From Cymbomonas tetramitiformis (Eukaryota; Chlorophyta; Pyramimonadophyceae; Pyramimonadales; Pyramimonadaceae), in assembly GCA_001247695.2 (NCBI GenBank), contig LGRX02031571.1, positions 1 to 26,077 on the forward strand: a stretch of 26,077 nt of DNA, written 5' to 3'. Numbering within the stretch: the stretch's first letter is position 1; every line of letters begins with the position of its first letter. Position numbers and translations under genes: made by a program. Under the pieces are notes generated by a model, which did no database searches, was not told where the DNA came from, and saw only the letters and a program-made list of their open reading frames with translations. Positions 1 to 10,560 of the stretch are shown here, in pieces.

Positions 1-2
1 CA

Positions 3-3000
3 TTTCGAGAATATAATCCCAAAAAGTATCCAAGTGATAATCATATCAAAGAAAATCCTCTCTTAATAAATATGTCAGGTGAAGGTATTCCATCAGAATT
101 GGAGAAGTTTAGAGTATCAAACGTAGTGTTCACTCCTTATAATAAGCCTAAGGTTATTTCATTATGTCCATACTATCCAGCTGACTTGACAAATGAAGAG
201 TCTTGTTACAGCACGTTGCTTTTGCATTCAATTTGGCCTAATGGTCAAGAGGAAAAAATGCTCGGAGTATCAACAACTGCCATTGAACAACTAGATAAAC
301 TAATAAAAAATAAAATGCTACCAGCCTACGTCTTATCAACTCTAGAAACAATAAAAGCAAGTGAGGATATTTTAAAACAAACTGGAACCCCGACACATGA
401 CATGTCAAATGATACTTGTGAAAATGATTATCAGCCTGAGTGTTCCTCAAAACACGAATTTGCTGACACCCCACAACAACAATACAGTTTTGAAAACAAC
501 CTCGGTAACATATTTACTGACATTTCAATTAATAAAAAAGCTTACCTTGCTAATTTTGTTGCCAACAATTTAAAGGCTCATTTGAATTCGTTACAAAACG
601 ATAATCGAGCGACAACCGATGAAGAGCTTGAACTGATACGAGCTGGTACAAGGGTGCCATTATCAAATGAAGAAGATGAAGAAAGTGCAATTGACCAACT
701 GATCACTGGTATGACTGACATGCAAAAATGTGCATATGACAAAGTGACATCCCACTTGACCGGTGAAAATCCCAATCAACTTAGAATGTTCATATCAGGT
801 GAAGGTGGAACAGGAAAAAGTTTCCTAATAAAAACCATTAAAAAGAAAGCACAACTAATATATGGCAAAACAAGCGGTTTACATGGAAACACTTTAGTTG
901 TAGCTCCTACAGGCAATGCAGCCTTTAATATATTTGGGTATACATGGCAAAGCGCATTTCAAAAAACACCTACGGATGGCAATATAACTGCTCCTTTATC
1001 GCAAAACAAAGCAGATAGTTTGTCGCGTAAATTAAAGGATTGCAAACTATTGATAATTGATGAAATATCCATGATTGGTTTAGCCGAATTATATGATATA
1101 CATAAACGTATGTGTGCTGTAAAATCATCACCGGACAATAGCACCGATAAACAATTACCTTTTGGTGGAATTCATGTAATCATTTTGGGTGATCTTTATC
1201 AATTACCGGCATTTGGTACAGCTGTGTATCAAAATCCAACATTAAGAACAAACAACCCTGAGTATTATAGTGCATGTGTGCAAGGCAAAAAAATTTGGAA
1301 TTCCATTACATCATACATTGAGCTTACTGAAAATGTTAGACATCAGTCAAAAAAAGGAAGTCCATTGCCATTTTTAGCAGAGTTTTGTAAGGCGGCTCGA
1401 GTAGGACTTCCTTCACTAGATCAATTTGCAAAATTGTGGAAACATTGTTTGTGTGGAAGTGTAAGTGAAGCTCAAAAAAAAGCTCCTCAAGATGCAATGT
1501 GGGTTGCTGCGTCGCATGATAAGGTTAATGAAATCAACAAAATTTGTTTTGAAAATTTAGTGAAATCGGGAAACACACACTTTAGGATACATGCGCGGCA
1601 TTACTCGTCAAATGGTGATGTAGTAACTGAAGAACAACAATATGAGTTGTCCAAAATTTCTAAAAGCACGTCTAAAGGTTTGCCAGACCATAATGATGTA
1701 CAAGATGTGCATCTTGATTTAGCCATCGGAAGTAGAGTGATGAGTACAAGCAATTCAGGAACACAACTAGGACTGTACAACGGCGCCCAGGGCACTGTAG
1801 TTGGTTTTGGTTTCTCAGGAAAACCATATGAAAAAAATATGCCAGCAGTAACAGATGCTATCAAGGATAACTACGAAATCCCAATTGTGTTTGTACAAAT
1901 GGATGGCGGAGATGGATGGGGTTATCAAGGAGAGTCAGTCAGTTTAACAATCCCCAGAATTGTGCCATTTGTCGCTGAGGCAAGTCGGTCAAAGCTATCA
2001 AAAAAGTATGTACGTAAACAACTAAAGTTGAAGACAGCTCATTGTATAACCATACACAAAAGCCAAGGATTAACTGCAAAACACGGATTAGTCGTGTGTC
2101 CCACTGAGAATGAGAAACAATGCTTTGCCCCAGGTTTGGAATATGTCGCAATATCACGGGCACAATCCATTGAGAATGTGTTTCTGATAAGCCCCTTACT
2201 TAACTTTCATTTCGCCTCAAATCGGCACGCTTCTATGAGAAAATCAATTCAACTAGAGTATGAGAGATTAGCTTGTCTAAAAGACAAACACGTTGATGTT
2301 TACATTGATACACCAATGGTGTTTGTCACTACGGAATCTATATCTGTAGATCCTAAAAAACCTTCCAAGGTATCTCCCAAAATTCCACTTAAACAACACA
2401 CTGTTGTATCAAATAATAGTGTATCACTTAGTGGAATTCCAAACCTTGGAAACACGTGCTACTTTTCTGCAGTGATGCACATATTGACAAAAGTTCCTGG
2501 TTACTTAAATCAATTTGCATCCACCACCCAAACAAGTGACACCATTCGTAAGCTAATTTTGTCTTTTCATTCCTTGTCAACTCAAATATCAACAGGCGTT
2601 TCCGCTCAACCTGAATCATGTTTATTTAATATTCGACGATTAATTCCACAATACAACAACTCATCTCAACATGATGCAGGAGAATTCTTGGTAAAACTAC
2701 TCAATTTACTTCATCCTAGCTTACCAAAAACATCATTTCAAGGAACGTACAAATATACACAAAGGTGTACAAATCATCCTTGTACCGGGCATGTACATAA
2801 TTCAATTCAAGATACAAATTTCATTTTAAATGTACCTACATCTAAGCCTAATATATCCTTGAAAGCTTGTATTAATCATGCTCTAGGTTGTACCAACATT
2901 CTTTGGCAATGCCCAGTGTGCAACATAAACAGTAATAATAACATGCAACTTAAAACTATTGAACAACTGCCAAAAACTTTAGTCATATTGATTGCGAAAT

Positions 3001-3098
3001 ATGATAACCATGGTAAAAAAATTGCCTATACACATCTCAATTACACAAACATTGACCTCAAAAGACCTCAAAGTTACATCACAAGATGTAACCTATAA
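3..3098 (+). CDS. Helitron-like PIF1/RecD helicase fused to N-terminal part of a C19 ubiquitin protease (5' partial)
   Basis: The reading frame is open from base 3 through the first Met at 72, so the true start lies left of the window; an upstream Rep/HUH nuclease domain would be expected in a Helitron but cannot be seen. Counting from Met72, the helicase motifs are Walker A GEGGTGKS (residues 243-250), Walker B with Asp330-Glu331, GDLYQLP around Asp374-Gln377, the ENVRHQ arginine motif, TIHKSQG (660-666) and YVAISRA (691-697). Known PIF1/RecD enzymes with this set are ATP-driven 5'-3' DNA helicases; Helitrons use one for rolling-circle transposition. A ubiquitin-protease region follows: Cys box NLGNTCYFS with the candidate nucleophile Cys796, the HDAGE box (Asp868), and zinc-ligand-like cysteines including CPVC. 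The frame then ends 25 bp after a 10-bp tandem duplication (3054-3073), and the His box lies in the next frame. Helicase identity is firm, the Helitron assignment is likely, and activity of this copy is doubtful because of the frame break. Confidence 0.85.
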   Translation, partial: FREYNPKKYPSDNHIKENPLLINMSGEGIPSELEKFRVSNVVFTPYNKPKVISLCPYYPADLTNEESCYSTLLLHSIWPNGQEEKMLGVSTTAIEQLDKLIKNKMLPAYVLSTLETIKASEDILKQTGTPTHDMSNDTCENDYQPECSSKHEFADTPQQQYSFENNLGNIFTDISINKKAYLANFVANNLKAHLNSLQNDNRATTDEELELIRAGTRVPLSNEEDEESAIDQLITGMTDMQKCAYDKVTSHLTGENPNQLRMFISGEGGTGKSFLIKTIKKKAQLIYGKTSGLHGNTLVVAPTGNAAFNIFGYTWQSAFQKTPTDGNITAPLSQNKADSLSRKLKDCKLLIIDEISMIGLAELYDIHKRMCAVKSSPDNSTDKQLPFGGIHVIILGDLYQLPAFGTAVYQNPTLRTNNPEYYSACVQGKKIWNSITSYIELTENVRHQSKKGSPLPFLAEFCKAARVGLPSLDQFAKLWKHCLCGSVSEAQKKAPQDAMWVAASHDKVNEINKICFENLVKSGNTHFRIHARHYSSNGDVVTEEQQYELSKISKSTSKGLPDHNDVQDVHLDLAIGSRVMSTSNSGTQLGLYNGAQGTVVGFGFSGKPYEKNMPAVTDAIKDNYEIPIVFVQMDGGDGWGYQGESVSLTIPRIVPFVAEASRSKLSKKYVRKQLKLKTAHCITIHKSQGLTAKHGLVVCPTENEKQCFAPGLEYVAISRAQSIENVFLISPLLNFHFASNRHASMRKSIQLEYERLACLKDKHVDVYIDTPMVFVTTESISVDPKKPSKVSPKIPLKQHTVVSNNSVSLSGIPNLGNTCYFSAVMHILTKVPGYLNQFASTTQTSDTIRKLILSFHSLSTQISTGVSAQPESCLFNIRRLIPQYNNSSQHDAGEFLVKLLNLLHPSLPKTSFQGTYKYTQRCTNHPCTGHVHNSIQDTNFILNVPTSKPNISLKACINHALGCTNILWQCPVCNINSNNNMQLKTIEQLPKTLVILIAKYDNHGKKIAYTHLNYTNIDLKRPQSYITRCNL
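3054..3073 (+). repeat. 10-bp tandem duplication that breaks the frame
   Basis: Bases 3054-3063 (gacctcaaaa) are followed directly by 3064-3073 (gacctcaaag), 9 of 10 identical. One extra unit moves the frame by one base, exactly the offset between the helicase frame and the frame holding the ubiquitin-protease His box. The simplest reading is a recent inactivating slippage event; an assembly error is the main alternative. Confidence 0.8.
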
Positions 3099-4254
3099 AT
3101 TAATAGGAGTGGTCAAGCATTTCGGTAACAATGTTTCTTCTGGACACTATACAACTTGTATTGTCCAGCAAAATGGAGGTTGGTTACAATGTGACGATCA
3201 CAATGTGTCTCACATTACACCATCAAGTTTGGCAAAAGACGCATACATCTTAGTGTATACTCAAACACCTATTGCTGTAGAAAATATTGATACAAATGGT
3301 AATCCTGCGGAAATGTCGTCTACTACATCGATTAACCCTGTAAATACTTTATTACCAGTCAATACATCAATGGTGCACATTCCTTGGGAGGCCAACTCCT
3401 GCTTCATCGATCCATGCATCGAATGGTTATATCATCTATGTACCAAATACATATTTTCGTCAACCGATCCCACCCTTACTCAATTAGTGTATGATAGTTT
3501 ATGGGCTCGATATCGAGGAATTGCCAAAGATATTTCTTCTTCTAGGAATAAATTACGACATCATGTCACCTTGCATGAAGCTGGTGCCAATGGATCCTTT
3601 GGGTCATTACATGCCACCCTTAGAACAATTTATTCAAAATCTTCTGACATTGTAGCCCTACATATCCAACAGCATTACAAATGCACCGCTTGCAATGTTG
3701 AAAAAACTAAGGTTAAATTTGCTTGTCCCTGGAGTCCACATTCATGGTGTTCAAATATCTTATACACGTACCGTCATTTATTCAAATGTGATCACGTAGA
3801 TCCTTTCAAGTTGATCGATTTGGACACTAAACTTCCCCGTGTTTTCACATGTTCACGGTGTGTATCCCTTGTCAGTGAAACCCTTACAGACAATTTAGCG
3901 ATTACTGATGTCGCAGACAATTTATCCAAGACCGAACACGTTTACCAACGGATAAATTCCCCTCCAACTTCTATCATCATTAATGTTGCAACCATCAGAA
4001 GCAACACTCCAGATGTCAACATCATCCCATCTGCAACTGAAAATATATTGAATCTGGCCAATGGTTATACACATAGATATGATTTGACAGGAGTTGCTCA
4101 TTATACTGGATCTCATTTCTACATTTCTGTAAAGCATGATCATTCATGGGTGCTTGTAGACAATTATAACCATCAAACATTTAGAGAAATTCCTTTTCCA
4201 ATGGGTCCAGACCCGAGCCAACTTTTCTATATGTACACTTTATCCTCATTGTAG
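3064..4254 (+). CDS. Frame-shifted continuation: C19 His box plus a second C19-like protease domain
   Basis: This frame is open from 2992, but homology to the upstream protein is only taken over at the duplicated bases 3064-3073. It begins with the second half of the first ubiquitin protease: KLIGVVKHFG, then SGHYTTC with the candidate catalytic His at 3145, WLQCDD, and a terminal AYILVYTQ strand. A second protease-like domain follows. It has its own Cys box (ANSCFIDPCIEWLYH, Cys codon at 3400), paired cysteines (CTAC, CSRC) and a C-terminal His/Asp pair (TGSHFY, His at 4114; LVDNY, Asp at 4159). The order Cys, zinc-type pairs, His, Asp is that of C19 peptidases, but the second domain is divergent and assigned by motif pattern only. 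The stop is at 4252-4254. It is read as one polyprotein with the helicase; whether it deubiquitinates host proteins or is a degraded passenger is not known. Confidence 0.7.
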   Translation, partial: DLKVTSQDVTYKLIGVVKHFGNNVSSGHYTTCIVQQNGGWLQCDDHNVSHITPSSLAKDAYILVYTQTPIAVENIDTNGNPAEMSSTTSINPVNTLLPVNTSMVHIPWEANSCFIDPCIEWLYHLCTKYIFSSTDPTLTQLVYDSLWARYRGIAKDISSSRNKLRHHVTLHEAGANGSFGSLHATLRTIYSKSSDIVALHIQQHYKCTACNVEKTKVKFACPWSPHSWCSNILYTYRHLFKCDHVDPFKLIDLDTKLPRVFTCSRCVSLVSETLTDNLAITDVADNLSKTEHVYQRINSPPTSIIINVATIRSNTPDVNIIPSATENILNLANGYTHRYDLTGVAHYTGSHFYISVKHDHSWVLVDNYNHQTFREIPFPMGPDPSQLFYMYTLSSL

Positions 4255-4359
4255 TTCGCACTACATTTTCAACCAAAAAACCTTGAAATCAACAATTAAT
4301 TGCAAAGTTTAACGACCACGGTCATGAATACATTGTTCATTGACATTATTGACATTATA

Positions 4360-6110
4360 CATTGTTGGCCCATCAAGCCTGTTTTTGGATAGGGCTTAAG
4401 CACCTGTCCAAAGGCCCACCAGCGTTCCTGTGGATGAGGAGGCCCACACGTCTTCCTGTGGTATAGGGTGACCAACAAGCCAGTCTTGGAGATAAAGATG
4501 GCCCACTAACTATCCTGTGGATGAGGATAAGCCACTATGTGGATGAGGATTGTCCACCCACTTTGTGTGGTGGACCCCCACCATTTTATACATTGTTGGC
4601 CCATCAAGCCTGTTTTTGGATAGGGCTTAAGCACCTGTCCAAAGGCCCACCAGCGTTCTGTGGATGAGGAGGCCCACACGTCTTCCTGTGGTAAAGGGTG
4701 ACCAACAAGCCAGTCTTGGAGATAAAGATGGCCCGCTAACTATCCTGTGGATGAGGATAAGCCACTATGTGGATGAGGATTGTCCACCCACTTTGTGTGG
4801 TGGACCCCCACCATTTTATACATTGTTGGCCCATCAAGCCTGTTTTTGGATAGGGCTTAAGCACCTGTCCAAAGGCCCACCAGCGTTCCTGTGGATGAGG
4901 AGGCCCACACGTCTTCCTGTGGTATAGGATGACCAACAAGCCAGTCTTGGAGATAAAGATGGCCCGCTAACTATCCTGTGGATGAGGATAAGCCACTATG
5001 TGGATGAGGATTGTCCACCCACTTTGTGTGGTGGACCCCCACCATTTTATACATTGTTGGCCCATCAAGCCTGTTTTTGGATAGGGCTTAAGCACCTGTC
5101 CAAAGGCCCACCAGCGTTCTGTGGATGAGGAGGCCCACACGTCTTCCTGTGGTAAAGGGTGACCAACAAGCCAGTCTTGGAGATAAAGATGGCCCGCTAA
5201 CTATCCTGTGGATGAGGATAAGCCACTATGTGGATGAGGATTGTCCACCCACTTTGTGTGATGGACCCCCACCATTTTATACATTGTTGGCCCATCAAGC
5301 TTGTTTTTGGATAGGGCTTAAGCACCTGTCCAAAGGCCCACCAGCGTTCTGTGGATGAGGAGGCCCACACGTCTACCTGTGGTAAAGGGTGACCAACAAG
5401 CCAGTCTTGGAGATAAAGATGGCCCACTAACTATCCTGTGGATGAGGATAAGCCACTATGTGGATGAGGATAAGCCACTATGTGGATGAGGATTGTCCAC
5501 CCACTTTGTGTGGTGGACCCCCACCATTTTATACATTGTTGGCCCATCAAGCCTGTTTTTGGATAGGGCTTAAGCACCTGTCCAAAGGCCCACCAGCGTT
5601 CCTGTGGATGAGGAGGCCCACACGTCTTCCTGTGGTAAAGGATGACCAACAAGCCAGTCTTGAGATAAAGATGGCCCACTAACTATATCCTGTGGATGAG
5701 GATAAGCCACTATGTGGATGAGGATTGTCCACCCACTTTGTGTGGTGGACCCCCACCATTTTATACATTGTTGGCCCATCAAGCCTGATTTTGGATAGGG
5801 CTTAAGCACCTGTCCAGAGGCCCACCAGCGTTCCTGTGGATGAGGAGGCCCACACGTCTTCCTGTGGTTAAGGGTGACCAAGAAGCCAGTCTTGGAGATA
5901 AAGATGGCCCACTAATTATCCTGTGGATGAGGATAAGCCACTATGTGGATGAGGATTGTCCACCCACTTTGTGTGGTGGGCCCCCACTATTTTATACATT
6001 GTTGGCCCATCAAGCCTGTATTTGGATGAGTGCTTAAGCACCTGTCTAAAGGCCCACCAGCGTTCCTGTGGGTGAGGAAAGCCCACACGTTTACCTGTGG
6101 TAAATGGACA
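4360..6110 (+). repeat. Satellite array, about 7.5 units of 231 bp
   Basis: The word cattgttggcccatcaag recurs at 4360, 4591, 4821, 5052, 5282, 5534, 5766 and 5997, giving steps of 231, 230, 231, 230, 252, 232 and 231. Units are nearly identical except for scattered substitutions. The last unit is more diverged and decays after about 6110. Each unit contains three copies of a shorter motif, tgtggatgagga. Open frames on both strands are only a by-product, since one-base length differences and stops break them. The array starts 106 bp after the stop of the protease ORF, so it may be part of the Helitron-like element; tandem repeats near an end are known in Helentron-type elements. Confidence 0.93.
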
Positions 6111-6126
6111 GCAAGCTTGTCTTGTG

Positions 6127-6156
6127 ATCAGTAGGGCTCACCAAGCCCTACTAGAT
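6127..6156 (+). other. Stem-loop, candidate 3' end of the Helitron-like element
   Basis: AGTAGGGCT (6130-6138) and AGCCCTACT (6144-6152) form a perfect 9-bp stem with a 5-nt loop. With A6153 bulged, ATC (6127-6129) pairs with GAT (6154-6156) to make 12 bp in all. It follows the satellite array directly on the same strand as the helicase. Helitron-type elements carry a hairpin near the 3' end. A CTAG that fits CTRR overlaps the right arm at 6151-6154 instead of lying downstream, so a Helentron-type end is as likely as a classical one. The role is inferred. Confidence 0.45.
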
Positions 6157-6254
6157 AACATGTCCTCGCTTATCGGGATCAACGATGGTGGAATGATGAC
6201 TTGCCGGAAAATTGCCGCAATTCATTCAATAATTTGAAGCCCATTATCTTATAG

Positions 6255-6364
6255 GTGAGTGAATTCAACTAAATTACCATTAATATTATTACCAATATGT
6301 TCACTTGAATTTTATCATTTATTTACAACCTGCTAATTTTGTCATTGTGCTTTATGGTGTGCAG
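6255..6364 (+). other. Putative 5' UTR intron
   Basis: The donor ATAG|GTGAGT at 6255 and the acceptor TGTGCAG at 6358-6364 are both canonical and enclose 110 bp, similar to the coding introns downstream. The joined sequence reads TAG just before the acceptor in the downstream frame, so the upstream exon would be non-coding and translation would begin at ATG 6392. Confidence 0.4.
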
Positions 6365-6391
6365 TATCCTTGTCAACATTGCGTGCTGATA

Positions 6392-9279
6392 ATGCCTGAG
6401 TGGTCAGAGATACTAGCCCAAGCTTTAAATGTCTTAGACCCACTTTTGGTGACCAAGGCCAACGTACGTATCCTGAACTTCCAGGCCCTTGGCGATCGAG
6501 CGACAATATCCACCAAAGGAAAGATAAGGAAGGGAGGTCCTTGTCTCGTCACTGAGTTCAATCTCCTCAACGAATGGGTGAATGAAAATCCTGTGTACAT
6601 GTCCTCTACTCAAATTCTTGGGAAGAAACTTGGTCTTTTAATAGCGCACAACGATGCACCACCACGTCAAACGTGGTCCGATATTACTCTGGATTCAAGG
6701 GTACTGCTACTTGGACTTGGCACATCTGGCCATTTAACCTACCATCCAAATGTCGAGTACGCCATGAAGAATGTATATCCATTTTACAACGCACAAGGTA
6801 ACTTCAATCACGTCCTTGATTTCAAATTCAAGTTTGTCACTATCATCATCAAATAAACTAATGTTTTGTATTGTTGTGTACAGATCCTGATACCACCAGA
6901 GCTGTTTACAGTATCAATTTCGTAGACGGCAGTGGGATTATTTGCTTCGCAAGCACCCGCGCCTCTGACACTCTTAATGTACGAATCAATGTACGAAAAT
7001 TTGATGAACCATTAATTGTGCCATATGAAAGTTGGCAGGAGCGCCCTCTCAAGGTGAGTTGTAGTTTAATAACTCAACACTCACTCCTAACACAACCCAC
7101 TCAGTCAGGTTGATAGTCGTTTTGCACTCATGCATGACAATCGATGTGCTCACCAATCATTCCACGTGTCTACACTAACCGTGTTTATTGTCATGCATTG
7201 ACTGTTTTCATTCAGCTAGACGACCTGTGATATGCTCTAAGAGTATTAATATCGTTGGACCAACATGTGTCATACCATGTTCATTACAGCTGTTGACCAT
7301 GTTCTAATCACCTTCCATTATTATCTCGGCTTAATATAATCAAATAACAACTGATTTGCCACTCATTAAACAATTTGACATCACACTTCACAGGTACTTC
7401 TCTGGGATAATGAGGCTAACCTGAGAATATGGGACACCAAGGACAACCAAGAAGAGTGCACAGTAAAAAACCTCTGGCCAGTTCGACTGGATCCACTCAC
7501 AAGTCCAGTGGACCACGTGTGTATGCTAATCGGACTTACTCAAAACGAAGACTCGACCATCTCATACGATGATACCTTTGCTGACATGACCTTGTTGGAA
7601 CTACTTGGGCATGAGAAAACACTCAACAGAGCATTCCCTGGTAAGTTGTTTCAGGCTTGGCTTCAAATTCACTCCTGATTCATGTCCCTGCAATGTGAAT
7701 AATTTTTCAATTCTTGGATGGTTACATTGAAGACTATATTGACTAATTCCCATACAGCTGTTGTTTAATTTTGTTTGGGGAGGTCGACATGTTTAACGAC
7801 AGGTGCTGGACCAAGGCATGCTGTTGAGTGCTTAAACACAACATCACGCGCTTGCAGAGCTGGTAACAACAGCACTCGGATGGCCAATGAAGTGGCTTCA
7901 GTAGATGTCCGTCTCCTTGCACTTGCTGCACATCGACAACTCATTGCAACAGAATTGGCTATTGTCAGCGCGTCTATTGCTGATGGCAATCCGTTTGCAC
8001 CTGAGGGTTTTAACAAGCCCTTTGCACGAAGCTCTGCAAGGACTAATACTTCATATCGAGCTTTGGGGACTTTGGTGTTGGTAGATGGCTTGAAGGAGTC
8101 AAAAACATGCACCTCATTCAACATCAATATCCATCCTGACTTGCTGGGGGTGAAGCCACCAACCATTGCGGGCGAGGTATGCTCACTAACATATTATTCC
8201 AAATTGCCTTGTGTTTCTTTTTCACATTGTTCATCAAACTCAATCTTGACCATTTTTTGCTTTCAGGTGCTACCTCTTCCATATCATGAAAAACACGGTT
8301 GCGATCAACACCAGTTTGCTCTTCCACTGCAAAAAATTGCCAATTCAGCAAAGAATAAAGAGAATCGAAGACTTGGCAAACCATCTATTCCTATGAGATT
8401 GGCCAAAAAACCTAGACCGATGTCATTATTCCTCAAGAAGGACATTGGCGTTGGACCCTTAAGGTAATTTTCTCTTAGCTATTATCATTCGCCTAGTTTT
8501 GTATTTATTAATATGCAATCACTTATCTCATTCATCCGTCAACACATCAACAGGTACCATACACCAAAAGAGATTGAAACTCTACTTGCTCAACATCCTC
8601 ACACTTCACAAAACCCAGCTGGGCACCCAATTCCAGACGGTTATGAAGGGCAAACGATTCGCATGTTTTTCTCTGAAGGTGAGTTTGTTATTTTTGATTT
8701 GTGATTTGTGTCCATCTAATAATTCCCATCCTTGACATCACATTAACCATGTTACCTTGATACCCTTCTATTTTGCTCCTTTGGTTTACAGGTGGCGCCA
8801 GAGACATTCCGGCTTTTGGTGTGGTCATACCGTTCTCTAAGCTTTCAACAATTCAGAAAGCCAGAGCCCTCAGAGATAGTCTTGACCTCAAGCGTGTCGT
8901 CGACGAGGAATTGTATGCTGTAATCTGGAGGGATGGCAACCTCACTCACATCCTACAAAATCAGATTGTATCATACCGATTGGCAGGTTCAAACATGTCA
9001 GGCATACCTAGCAGTAGTGCACTGCCTTTTTTCAAGTCGTTTCGTACTGACAAACACAACAATCCTCTCTTTGGACCTCACTTCGGCGGACATGCAATCG
9101 ATCAGGATAACTTCCTGAAATCACTTCGTCTTGAAGAGCTGAGGGTCAGAAGACTTGCTATCACATCATTGGATGCAAAGATCCAGGAGTTCCCACATCT
9201 TCAAACAGACATTCCTCCCGCTCTCCGAAAGTTGCGAGAAAAGGGTGTCAACGGAGGAATCCTGCATTCGATATCTTAA
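6392..9279 (+). CDS. Seven-exon gene, 668-aa protein of unknown family
   Basis: The exon model is join(6392..6797, 6884..7053, 7394..7640, 7803..8176, 8267..8463, 8554..8678, 8792..9279), 2007 coding bases. All six introns (86, 340, 162, 90, 90 and 113 bp) are GT-AG, with donors such as GTAACT, GTGAGT, GTAAGT and GTATGC. Phases match at every junction (1, 0, 1, 0, 2, 1), which supports a real gene. The start MPEWSEIL was chosen because the upstream frame is closed across the putative UTR splice. No signal peptide or membrane segment is evident. The protein has mixed composition, with a basic stretch near the middle (RLAKKPRPMSLFLKKD) and a C-terminal part rich in Arg, Leu and Lys that looks helical. 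I recognise no domain; function is unknown. It has no visible tie to the helicase upstream, and the hairpin at 6127-6156 may mark the border between them. It could be a host gene or a passenger of another element. Confidence 0.75.
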
Positions 9280-9771
9280 TGACCTGTAGTAAATAGATAT
9301 AACATTTTAGTTTTACTGGCTGCATTGCCAACCCTCAAATCTCACCGGAGTATATTCTTAACAAAGTACCCTTAATTTCCAAGTCCTAGCCTTGACATTA
9401 AATATGCCAATTGGTGAATGCTTCAAATGTCCCAACTATTTATCTTGCTTGTTGTTGTTAATGTGCCCTTAAATTTGAGATTACAACTATACTATTCCTT
9501 TATTTGGTACTTTGCTTTAATTAAACATATTACATTCCAATTATGCTTCCAAATTATATTCACCTGACCTTTATAACAGTTGTCGATATGGTTGGACAAC
9601 ATAGCAATATCTTGATTCCGTAAGTATCCCAATTAATACCCTTGTGTTCATTTCCGATGCCACTTGCTTTTCTAAACCGTTGTTATTCAATACTTCACAA
9701 CATTCATTTTGCACCTCTCGTTCACTCACAATTTGATGGTAACAATGCAAAATTTAGAATTGAGGAATTTG
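9280..9771. other. Gene-free AT-rich 3' flank
   Basis: This is AT-rich sequence with short T- and A-runs and no open frame of note. Part of it is probably the 3' UTR of the 668-aa gene. I see no clear polyadenylation signal, RNA gene or repeat in it. Confidence 0.5.
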
Positions 9772-10560
9772 GATTTTTCCCCACCTGTACGTTCACGTAC
9801 CCCCTATAAATTTTTAGAGGTTTGATTTCGCAGAAACCAGCTATTACAGAACGAACATTGCTTTGCGTCACGTATAGTGTATAGTATTTTACAGCCTAGC
9901 TTTAAGACGCTTTTTGCGTCACGTATAGTGTACTAATTTTACAGCCTAGCTTTAAGACGCTTTTTGCGTGACGTATAGTGTAGTCGCAGCCTATAGCGTC
10001 GTTAAATAAAAACTGACGTGACGCTTTTGTGTATAAATTTTTAGAGGTTTGATTTCGCAGAAACCAGCTATATATTGGGGAAAAATCTTTAGATTGTCCC
10101 CCTCTTTGAAAAAGTCCGTTTTATGACGTGACAAATTTGTGTATAAATTTTTAGGAGTTTGATATAAATTTTTAGAGGTTTGATTTCGTAGAAACCAGCT
10201 ATTACAGAACGAACACTGCTTTGCGTGACGCTCTTTTGCGTGACGCTTTTTGCGTCACGCTTTTTGCGTCACGTATAGCGTAATAGTTTACAGCCTAGCT
10301 TTGCGTGACGCTTTTTGGGAGGTCACTTTCAATTTGCGTCGTTGAGATGAAAGCTGCTAACAAAATGTCCATCGTGGATATGTTTTGTTGCGTATAAATT
10401 TTTAGAGACTCGCGCTCACGCTCTTTTTATTTAGAGACTTCATTTCGTTGCGACCAGGTATTCCGTCCAAACGAGCACTGATTTGTGTCACGCTTTTTCT
10501 GTCACCTTTTTTCTGTCACGCTTTTCGCGCTCACGCGCTTTTTGTTTAAAGCCTTCATTT
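9772..10560. repeat. GTCACGC-dyad repeat block, copy 1
   Basis: The block starts with gatttttccccacctgtacg, whose next bases form a small GTACG-TTCA-CGTAC hairpin. It then repeats a unit of about 110 bp: tttagaggtttgatttcg, then an accag box, then aacgaacactgctttgcgtc. Units start near 9811, 10033, 10155 and 10394. Between them are tandem pieces with cgtatagtgta and cagcctagctttaagacg. GCGTCACGC and GCGTGACGC occur in both orientations. GATTTTTCCCCA (9772-9783) and its exact inverse TGGGGAAAAATC (10076-10087) enclose 316 bp, but the sequence right of 10087 is shared with copy 2, so these are not proven element ends. Confidence 0.8.

Noticed and set aside
4664..5881. Open frames in the 231-bp satellite that could encode a 77-residue tandem-repeat protein
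   Set aside because: Units of 230 bp and stop codons break the frame in most units, and no start or splice context supports translation.
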